From the NCBI GenBank assembly GCA_021819085.1, contig JAKASJ010000017.1:1-64000 (forward strand): a stretch of DNA of 64,000 nt, read 5' to 3'. Shown here one piece after another: positions 57,953 to 64,000 of this stretch. Under the pieces are notes generated by a model. It was given only the letters and a program-made list of their open reading frames with translations. It made no database searches and was not told the DNA's origin. The translations under genes and the position numbers were made by a program. How positions within the stretch are numbered: the stretch's first letter is position 1; every line of letters starts with the position of its first letter. Source of the stretch: Pseudomonadota bacterium (GTDB taxonomy: Bacteria > Pseudomonadota > Gammaproteobacteria > Acidiferrobacterales > UBA6901).

Positions 57953-58768
57953 ATGAGTGGATGTGAAAACGATCCGGATCTGCGCCAGCACCTTTGTCAC
58001 TGGTTTGGCGAACCTCTGGGACGGTCTTTGCAAGCGATCGAGAGCCATCGCCTGCGCGAGGTGTGGCCCCATCTGTACGGGACGACGGCACTTCAGCTGG
58101 GCTGCATCGGTGCCATGGATCTGCTCGATTGCTGTGTTGCGCCGACACGCATCATTCTCGATTTGCCCGGTGCCGGTACTGTACGGTCGCCGGCGCGGGT
58201 TGCGGGGGCGCCCGAGGCGCTGCCCTTCGACGCCCGCAGCGTCGATCTCGTGCTGCTGCCTCATACTCTGGAGTTCTGTGCGGATCCGCACCTGGTACTG
58301 AGAGAGGTTGAGCGTGTGCTCTCGCCCGAGGGCTACGCGGTGATCCTGGGGTTCAACCCGTTCAGTCTGTGGGGAGCGTGGCGCCTGCTTGCCCGCCGCA
58401 GCAGGCGTGTCCCCTGGTGTGGACATTTCATACAGCTGCCTCGCATCAAGGACTGGCTCAAGCTGCTCGATTTCGAGTTGACCCGCGGGCGCATGCTGTA
58501 TTACCGGCCGCCGCTGAGCAACGAAGCGGTCATGGACAGGCTGTTTTTTCTCGACAAGATCGGCGACCGCTGGTGGCCAATGGCTGGTGCGGTCTATCTG
58601 CTGGTGGCGCGCAAGCGGGTAGCAGGCATGATTCCGTTGCGGCCCGCCTGGAGGAAGCGCCCGGTGCTTGCGGATGCCGTGACTCGACCACTCGCCCGGA
58701 GCAAGCGCCCCGCGCCTGCGGGGCGTGTGGCCCGAGTGGGTGGCGGTGGTAGCGGTAATGGTGGGTAA
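57953..58768 (+). CDS. YafS-like SAM-dependent methyltransferase
   Basis: A 271-residue protein. A methyltransferase-11-like part is visible ([51 protein letters not shown]), although motif I of the usual form is blurred in [15 protein letters not shown]. In E. coli yafS lies between gloB and rnhA, exactly as here. Function is unknown. Its end overlaps the rnhA start by 11 bases. A basic, Gly-rich tail is present. Confidence 0.85.
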   Translation: MSGCENDPDLRQHLCHWFGEPLGRSLQAIESHRLREVWPHLYGTTALQLGCIGAMDLLDCCVAPTRIILDLPGAGTVRSPARVAGAPEALPFDARSVDLVLLPHTLEFCADPHLVLREVERVLSPEGYAVILGFNPFSLWGAWRLLARRSRRVPWCGHFIQLPRIKDWLKLLDFELTRGRMLYYRPPLSNEAVMDRLFFLDKIGDRWWPMAGAVYLLVARKRVAGMIPLRPAWRKRPVLADAVTRPLARSKRPAPAGRVARVGGGGSGNGG

Positions 58769-59219
58769 GGTGGTGATCTACACCGACGGAGCCTGCCGTG
58801 GCAACCCCGGGCCCGGCGGCTGGGGCGCGATTCTGGGTTATGGTGACCACGAGAAAGAACTGCGTGGCGCAGAACGGGATACCACCAACAACCGCATGGA
58901 GCTGATGGCCGCAATCCAGGCGCTGGAAGCGCTCAAGCGATCTTGCGAGGTGACCCTCACGACGGATTCGGAGTACGTACGCAAAGGCATCACCGAGTGG
59001 CTGGCCGGCTGGAAGCGCCGCGGCTGGAAGACGGCGGACAAGAAGCCTGTGAAGAACCAGGACCTGTGGGAGCGCCTTGAGGCGGCGTCCCGCAAGCACA
59101 CCATCCATTGGAAATGGATCAAAGGGCACAGCGGGCACCCGGAAAACGAACGCGCAGACCAGCTGGCCAATCGCGCGATCGATGAGATGCTGGACAGCGT
59201 TCGCGGAGATTCACGGTGA
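58758..59219 (+). CDS. rnhA: Ribonuclease HI
   Basis: A 153-residue enzyme cutting RNA in RNA-DNA hybrids. Catalytic acids are in place: Asp in [19 protein letters not shown] (about residue 10), Glu in [10 protein letters not shown] (about 48), Asp in TLTTDSEYV (about 70) and Asp in [15 protein letters not shown] (about 134). Length matches E. coli (155). Start ATG 58758, inside the end of the methyltransferase gene. Confidence 0.97.
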   Translation: MVGKVVIYTDGACRGNPGPGGWGAILGYGDHEKELRGAERDTTNNRMELMAAIQALEALKRSCEVTLTTDSEYVRKGITEWLAGWKRRGWKTADKKPVKNQDLWERLEAASRKHTIHWKWIKGHSGHPENERADQLANRAIDEMLDSVRGDSR

Positions 59220-59330
59220 GCCCGCCGTGCGGAATGCCATGGTGGATCGATGGATTCCGGGCTTCCCCTGCGGTATTCCGGAAGCCCGGGCGCCCGCACC
59301 ACGTCCGGACATAAGAAGGAGCCAGCGAAA

Positions 59331-60062
59331 TTGCGCCAAATCGTCCTCGACACCGAAACAACCGGCCTGGAGCCGTCCCAGGGGCACCGCATCATTGAAA
59401 TCGGTGCGGTGGAGCTCGTCAACCGCCGTGTCAGCGGTAACCGGTTCCATCAGTATCTGAATCCGGAGCGTGAAATCGAGGCCGGAGCGATCGAAGTGCA
59501 CGGCATCACCAACGAGATGCTCGCCGACAAGCCGCGATTTGCCGACATCGCGGCCGATTTTCTTGCTTTTGTGCGTGACAGCGAGCTCATCATCCACAAC
59601 GCCCCGTTCGATGTGGGATTCATCAACAGCGAACTGGCGTTGATGCAGGCGGAAGACAGACGCATCGAGGACCTCTGCCGCGTGCTTGACACGCTCAGGC
59701 TGGCGCGCAGCCGGCATCCTGGCCAGAAAAACGACCTCGATTCACTGTGCAAGCGCTATCACATCGACAATTCGCAGCGCACGTTGCATGGCGCGCTGCT
59801 TGACGCGGAGATACTGGCCGACGTCTATCTCGCCATGACCGGCGGACAGACCGCTCTGTTCCAGGACGTGGCGGCGCAGCCGACGGCGCAGGGCGCCGCC
59901 CGCGCCGGCGCGGGTCCGGTCGGCCGTGAGCGGTCGCCGCTGGCGGTTATCCGTGCGAGTGCCCAGGAACTCGCGGCGCATGCCGCCTGGATGGATGAGA
60001 TCGACAAGAAAAGCGGTGGCAAATGCGTGTGGAAAAAACTCGAAAATCCGGGCGGGACATGA
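59331..60062 (+). CDS. dnaQ: DNA polymerase III epsilon subunit (3'-5' proofreading exonuclease)
   Basis: A 243-residue proofreading exonuclease. The N-terminal RQIVLDTETTGLE is motif ExoI with Asp7 and Glu9; HNAPFDVGFINSEL is ExoII, and HGALLDAEIL is ExoIII, with the general-base His and Asp. TTG at 59331 is chosen because AGGAG lies at 59317-59321 and because the normal N-terminus starts there; upstream ATG at 59250 would add 27 odd residues. The C-terminal part binds the polymerase alpha subunit. rnhA and dnaQ are adjacent as in E. coli, but in the same direction here. Confidence 0.95.
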   Translation: MRQIVLDTETTGLEPSQGHRIIEIGAVELVNRRVSGNRFHQYLNPEREIEAGAIEVHGITNEMLADKPRFADIAADFLAFVRDSELIIHNAPFDVGFINSELALMQAEDRRIEDLCRVLDTLRLARSRHPGQKNDLDSLCKRYHIDNSQRTLHGALLDAEILADVYLAMTGGQTALFQDVAAQPTAQGAARAGAGPVGRERSPLAVIRASAQELAAHAAWMDEIDKKSGGKCVWKKLENPGGT

Positions 60063-60204
60063 GCTAGCCCGACGCTGGCCGAATCCCCGCCTGCCGATCC
60101 GGTGGGCCTGGACGCCGGTGCATTGCGGCGGCCCGTTTCCAACAATACCATTGCTTTCCCGACTTTCCATCCGCAGACCGGTTTAGAGCCCGAGAGGAAA
60201 ATCA

Positions 60205-61746
60205 GTGACTACAGATTCCTTGCCCCGCAAGCCCGTAAAACGGGCGAACGCCATTTCTCCGACTCGCCAGGAGGACTACGCGGAGTGGTATCAGCAGGTC
60301 ATCAAGGAGGCGGACCTCGCGGAAAATTCGCCGGTTCGCGGCTGCATGGTGATCCGGCCCTGGGGCTACGGTCTGTGGGAGAACATCCAGCAGAGCCTGG
60401 ACCGCATGTTCAAGGATACCGGTCACCAGAACGCATACTTTCCGTTGTTCATTCCGCTGTCGTTCTTCGAGAAGGAGGCCGAGCACGTAGAAGGTTTCGC
60501 CAAGGAATGTGCCGTTGTCACCCACCGGCGGCTGGAAGCTAAGCCCGGCGGCGGGCTTGTGCCGGCAGCCGAGCTCGAGGAGCCACTCGTTGTCCGCCCC
60601 ACCAGTGAAACCATCATCGGTGCGAGCTTCGCCAAATGGATCCGGAGCTACCGCGATCTGCCGGTACTCATCAACCAGTGGGCGAACGTGGTGCGCTGGG
60701 AGATGCGCACGCGGCTGTTCCTTCGAACCACGGAATTCCTGTGGCAGGAAGGGCATACGGCGCATGCAACCGCCGATGAGGCGCGCGCGGAAACGATGCG
60801 TATGCTCGACATCTACGAGCATTTTGCCCATGAATACATGGCCATCCCGGTGATCAAAGGGGAGAAGTGCTCCTGGGAGCGTTTTCCCGGTGCGATCAAT
60901 ACCTATTCCATCGAAGCGATGATGCAGGACCGACGCGCGTTGCAGGCCGGTACTTCGCATTTTCTCGGCCAGAATTTCGCGCGCGCTTCCGGCATCCGGT
61001 TCCAGACGAAGGAGGGCGGGGAAGACTATGCCTGGACGACATCCTGGGGCGTGTCTACGCGTCTCATCGGGGCGCTGATCATGAGTCACAGCGACGACGA
61101 CGGTCTGGTGTTGCCTCCGCGTCTTGCGCCGCGGCACGTGGTGATCCTGCCAATCTACCGAAATGATGCCGATCGGGAGCGCGTGCTGCAATACTGCCGC
61201 ACTCTGACCGCGGAGCTGCGGGATCGGCCGTACGGCGACGGCCGGATACAGGTGGAGATTGACGATCGCGACATTCGTGGTGGCGAGAAAACCTGGTACC
61301 ACATCAAGCGAGGGGTCCCCGTTCGCCTGGAGATCGGTCCGCGCGACCTCGATGCGGGTGTGGTTTCGGTTTCGCGGCGCGACCGGCCGAGTGGCGAGCG
61401 CCAGGCGCTGCCGCATGCCGAATTCGTGGCGCGCGCAGGAGAAATACTCGGGGAGATCCAGCGCGGCCTGTTCGAACGCGCACTCACGTTCCGTGACGCG
61501 AATATGCGGGAGATCGTCGACCGTGCCGTATTCGAGGAATGGTTCCAGTCCCAGGACGACGAAAAACAGCTCCGCGGCGGATTCGCGCTATGCCCGTTTG
61601 TCGATGACCCTGCGATCATTGACGCCTTGGCGGCGCTCAAGGTCACCGTGCGCTGCCTGCCACTTGACCAGCAGCCGCGTGCTGCAAAGTGTCTGTTCAC
61701 CGGCAAGTCCACTGATCGCTGGGCGATTTTCGCAAAAGCCTACTGA
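60205..61746 (+). CDS. proS: Prolyl-tRNA synthetase, short eukaryote/archaeal-like type
   Basis: A 513-residue class II synthetase that charges tRNA(Pro). RPTSETIIGASFAKWI (motif with the Pro site), VVRWEMRTRLFLRTTEFLWQEGHTAHAT (motif 2), and the C-terminal FALCPF zinc-region remnant and end FAKAY are seen. The chain ends in Tyr, as the eukaryote/archaea-like type (Thermus, archaea) does, and it lacks the about 180-residue editing insertion of the normal bacterial type found in E. coli. GTG at 60205 follows GAGAGGA. See findings for the likely lateral origin. Confidence 0.95.
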   Translation: MTTDSLPRKPVKRANAISPTRQEDYAEWYQQVIKEADLAENSPVRGCMVIRPWGYGLWENIQQSLDRMFKDTGHQNAYFPLFIPLSFFEKEAEHVEGFAKECAVVTHRRLEAKPGGGLVPAAELEEPLVVRPTSETIIGASFAKWIRSYRDLPVLINQWANVVRWEMRTRLFLRTTEFLWQEGHTAHATADEARAETMRMLDIYEHFAHEYMAIPVIKGEKCSWERFPGAINTYSIEAMMQDRRALQAGTSHFLGQNFARASGIRFQTKEGGEDYAWTTSWGVSTRLIGALIMSHSDDDGLVLPPRLAPRHVVILPIYRNDADRERVLQYCRTLTAELRDRPYGDGRIQVEIDDRDIRGGEKTWYHIKRGVPVRLEIGPRDLDAGVVSVSRRDRPSGERQALPHAEFVARAGEILGEIQRGLFERALTFRDANMREIVDRAVFEEWFQSQDDEKQLRGGFALCPFVDDPAIIDALAALKVTVRCLPLDQQPRAAKCLFTGKSTDRWAIFAKAY

Positions 61747-62315
61747 ACCTCTTTTTCTGCCGGGTAACGTCCCAGGAGTCCGGGTCGCCCCGTCCGGACC
61801 GGTGGAAAATGCCGATGCATGCGGGTATGTCTGTGCGTGTTTTGTCGCACGCGGATGCCACGCACAGGGTATCCGCCGTAGGCGGGGCCGGATCCCGGCG
61901 GATGCATCTGGCTTCCGTGCGCGAAGCGGGTGACCTGAATGCGCAGACGCGGACCGCCGTTGCTGTGCGGTCTCCATCCCCGACACCTTGCCGACTCCTT
62001 ACCACCTCTAATGAATGCGATCAGACCCGGAAGTACCGGGATCTGCACCAGAAGCCAAGTCCATTCGTTTTGTTTGGCGCATCCGCCGAGCCGGAAGGAC
62101 GCCGGGGTCGGGAGCTGCCGTACGATATTGCCCGGATCGTCAGCAATCGGCCGGTTATTCAGGTCAGCCTCGGGCTGCCGGGGGTCGGCTTGAGTACTGG
62201 CCGACCGGATCCGAAGTACCAGTCCGGATTGGCCGGGATTCCGAACGGGGAGGCAGGAATCAGCCGTTCCCCGTAGCCGTCACAGCATGCCTTCCTTTGC
62301 TAAGAAACAGCAAGT
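61747..62315 (+). other. Long intergenic stretch without a supported gene
   Basis: About 570 bases between proS and the next palindrome. A 155-codon open frame at 61809 has a composition unlike a protein and no ribosome site. GTCCGG (61778-61783) can pair with CCGGAC (61794-61799), and CCCGG (62026-62030) with CCGGG (62036-62040). The word GAAGTACC occurs at about 62030 and again at about 62212. Nothing firmer was found. A small RNA or decayed gene cannot be ruled out. Confidence 0.4.
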
Positions 62316-62329
62316 CATTGTTAACAATG
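62316..62329. promoter_or_regulatory. Perfect 14-base palindrome upstream of the acyltransferase gene
   Basis: CATTGTTAACAATG is fully self-complementary, centred on GTTAAC, in an AT-rich island about 165 bases upstream of the acyltransferase start. Its length, perfect symmetry and position suggest a regulator site. No regulator is assigned. Confidence 0.5.
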
Positions 62330-62495
62330 CAATTTCCTGGGCATCTTCCCCGATTTCGTCAATTTTTTGAAAACCTGACCCTTCCGTGCTGTAGTTAATC
62401 ACCCTGTTTTGGACAGGGATCACAATGCGTGGATACGGCCACTGCGCGCCCACACCCGGCTTCGTCCGCACAAAAAATCTAGATAAGGAGGGCTC

Positions 62496-63257
62496 ATGCC
62501 ACGGAATCGCACCCCGACTATTCCACCTGGTGTTGTCATCCGGATGGCACAGACCGGACCGGAGATAGAAGCTGCTAACCGGCTGGTCTACCAGAACTAT
62601 GTCGAGGACGGCTTCTGGGAGCCGGACGAGGCGCAACTCGAGACGAACCGGTACCTGCATTCGCCGGATCGTGTAGCCTGGATCGCGGTCCGAGACGGCG
62701 AAGTCCTCGGCACCCTGAGCATCATCCGCGACAATCAGCAGGGTCTGCCGTCCGATACAGCCCAGCCGGCGCTCATGGGCCGGTTACGTGCCGCAGGCGA
62801 GAAGCTTGCTGAGGTCTCATGTCTGGCAACGCGGCGCTCGCGAGCCGCGCCACAGATCGTTCTCTGGCTGATGGCCTGGGGTCTGCAGTACTGCTTCTAC
62901 AACGAGGGGCTGGATCGTCTGGTCGCCTCGTGCAAGCCGCAGCATGCAGACTTCTACGAGTCGGTCCTGTGTTTCAGCAAGCTGAGCGCACCCATTTACT
63001 ATGAATATTCCCATGCTGTCGGATACCTGATCAGTCTGCAGCTCCTCGAGGCGCATCGGCTGCTGGCGACCCGCTATCCGGTGGATCCGGCGAGCGGGAC
63101 AAGTCTGTACCGTTTTCTGCTCGTCGACCCTCATCCGGCGCTTCAATTTCCGGCTGCCGGTCTCCTGCGACGCGCTCGCGTGAACCCACGCCCGGTCGCG
63201 GCCGGGCCGCATCGGGATGCGGTCCCGACGGCTTCCGCCGAGGTGCGGGTGGCCTGA
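62496..63257 (+). CDS. N-acyltransferase of the FeeM / PEP-CTERM-associated type
   Basis: A 253-residue GNAT-fold protein. The patterns VYQNYVEDGFWEPDEAQLETNRYLHSPD, VRDGEVLGTLSIIRDNQQGLPSD and GEKLAEVSCLA match the autoinducer-synthase-like branch (FeeM N-acyl amino acid synthases and the exosortase-associated acyltransferases). These use acyl-ACP as donor to acylate an amine. The last about 50 residues are Pro/Arg/Ala-rich. AAGGAGG seven bases upstream gives a very strong ribosome site. The product may be an acyl amino acid or a signal; the acceptor is unknown. It precedes a membrane protein on the same strand and lies far from, but on the same window as, the PEP-CTERM genes. Confidence 0.8.
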   Translation: MPRNRTPTIPPGVVIRMAQTGPEIEAANRLVYQNYVEDGFWEPDEAQLETNRYLHSPDRVAWIAVRDGEVLGTLSIIRDNQQGLPSDTAQPALMGRLRAAGEKLAEVSCLATRRSRAAPQIVLWLMAWGLQYCFYNEGLDRLVASCKPQHADFYESVLCFSKLSAPIYYEYSHAVGYLISLQLLEAHRLLATRYPVDPASGTSLYRFLLVDPHPALQFPAAGLLRRARVNPRPVAAGPHRDAVPTASAEVRVA

Positions 63258-63304
63258 TGAAACCGGGTTGCCTGGTGCCCTGCGCGGCATTACCCTAAAT
63301 TATC

Positions 63305-63313
63305 TGTTATAAT
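63305..63313 (+). promoter_or_regulatory. Extended -10 promoter before the membrane protein gene
   Basis: TG-T-TATAAT (TG at 63305-63306, TATAAT at 63308-63313) is a perfect extended -10. No good -35 is seen, which extended -10 promoters can do without. Transcription would start near 63320, about 73 bases before the gene. Thus the membrane protein may be expressed independently of the acyltransferase. Confidence 0.55.
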
Positions 63314-63392
63314 TTACTATTATTGCGTCACGGAAGGGTCGCATGATGGAACGGTCCGGGCCGCGCTGTCATGTTTTCTGTCAGGAGGAACT

Positions 63393-64000
63393 ATGACCTA
63401 CGATGCTCTCCCGTCGTTGGTAGCGCTGGTTTTCAAAGTTGTTCTTCTGGTTTTTGCATCACGCTTCCCGACTCGCAATGCCATCACGCGACTTTACCTG
63501 GCGCTGCTGGTTCTGCTGTCGTTTCAGAACATCGTCGAGTTCGTGGGGTTTACTCATTTTGCGCAATATGGCCTGGACGACACCATCGTTCGGCTCGGCT
63601 ATGCGTATTTTGCCATCGGAATTGCCTTTTTCGCGCTCATCCTGCATTTGTCGCTGCGATTGAGCGTTGACAAAGGAGGGCAGCTCAAGTCGGTTCTGCC
63701 CTGGCTCTATCTGCCGGTTCTGCCGCTTGAGTATCTTCTGCTGTTCACACACCGACTGGTGGCGGGGTTCCGGCTTTTCGAGGGCTATACGGTGTTGCGC
63801 ATCGCAGGACCACTCTATTTCCTGTTCGAGACGTACGTGCCGCTCTACCTCCTTGCGACGGTCGTCTATCTTGTGTACGGGGCCCGCAATTCCCGCCAAT
63901 CGGCGCTGCGACGCACTCGCAACCGTCTGTGGCTGCTTGCACTGTCGCCATTCGTATTCATCAATCTCTATTTGATACTTGCCAACCACTTCGGCCTGGC
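63393..64000 (+). CDS. N-terminal part of a polytopic membrane protein, possibly a sensor (3' end outside window)
   Basis: The frame is open from ATG 63393 to the window edge, giving about 202 residues. AGGAGG at 63383-63388 sets the start. At least five hydrophobic segments are seen: VALVFKVVLLVFASRF, LYLALLVLLSFQNIVEFVG, YAYFAIGIAFFALILHLSL, WLYLPVLPLEYLLLFTH and YLLATVVYLVYG, then LWLLALSPFVFINLYLILA. Spacing and short loops resemble the 7TM N-terminal regions of histidine kinases or the sensor part of PrsK-like kinases in PEP-CTERM systems, but the domain that would prove this lies outside. Confidence in coding is high, in function low. Confidence 0.75.
   Translation, partial: MTYDALPSLVALVFKVVLLVFASRFPTRNAITRLYLALLVLLSFQNIVEFVGFTHFAQYGLDDTIVRLGYAYFAIGIAFFALILHLSLRLSVDKGGQLKSVLPWLYLPVLPLEYLLLFTHRLVAGFRLFEGYTVLRIAGPLYFLFETYVPLYLLATVVYLVYGARNSRQSALRRTRNRLWLLALSPFVFINLYLILANHFGL

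Noticed and set aside
61809-62276. A 155-codon plus-strand frame after proS
   Set aside because: No ribosome site; sequence not protein-like (Ser/Arg/Pro scatter).
63347-63361. TGGAACG with GC twelve bases on as a sigma-54 promoter for the last gene
   Set aside because: The -24 half fits but the -12 half reads GGGC instead of TTGC; the extended -10 promoter nearby is a better match.

Overview
The window reads as chromosome of a GC-rich (roughly 60-65 % by eye) gammaproteobacterium. Two blocks of gene order support this: five tRNAs-tig-clpP-clpX-lon-HU-tRNA(Val)-tRNA(Asp)-ppiD-fabI, and mltD-gloB-yafS-like-rnhA-dnaQ, the latter as in Escherichia coli. FimV, MtfA, a lone SurA/PpiD-type chaperone and the leuCDB-asd-fimV run fit the same group. 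I cannot name the genus. I saw no rRNA operon, insertion sequence, prophage or CRISPR array.

Left part (1-20.3 kb). The window opens with the tail of one PEP-CTERM (exosortase-sorted) protein and a complete second one. A marR-emrA-emrB efflux operon follows on the minus strand with a palindromic candidate operator, then metH. Next come a phosphoribosyltransferase/CBS pair, a four-gene minus-strand operon of the AmmeMemoRadiSam type (amrB-amrA-amrS-hydrolase), and a three-gene operon encoding an HExxH metallopeptidase, an ATP-grasp ligase and an acyl-CoA thioesterase. On the plus strand lie a MipA-like outer-membrane protein, aroC, a methyltransferase and an MFS transporter.

Middle part (20.3-38.7 kb). 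A LysR regulator with a small unknown partner is divergent from leuC-leuD-leuB-asd. FimV, thyA-folA, and a membrane protein follow. A dihaem cytochrome c fused to DUF302 plus a separate DUF302 protein form an operon that is divergent from a bacterial SET-domain gene. Then come mtfA, pgi, a small lipoprotein, folD, and a tRNA cluster (Pro, Arg, His, Lys, Leu) with a clear promoter having a GC-rich discriminator.

Right part (38.7-64 kb). The protein quality-control block (tig, clpP, clpX, lon with a sigma-32-like promoter, HU, ppiD) is followed by fabI, a four-gene peptide ABC transporter with a fused double ATPase, and the mltD-gloB-methyltransferase-rnhA-dnaQ block. proS encodes the short eukaryote/archaeal-like ProRS. 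After about 750 bases without a convincing gene comes a FeeM/PEP-CTERM-type N-acyltransferase gene, followed by the start of a polytopic membrane protein that runs off the window. PEP-CTERM genes thus sit at the left edge and an acyl-signal-type synthase next to a possible membrane sensor at the right edge. The most interesting candidates for undescribed biology are the acyltransferase/membrane-protein cassette, the metallopeptidase-ATP-grasp-thioesterase operon, the AmmeMemoRadiSam operon with its extra hydrolase, and the cytochrome-DUF302 operon.
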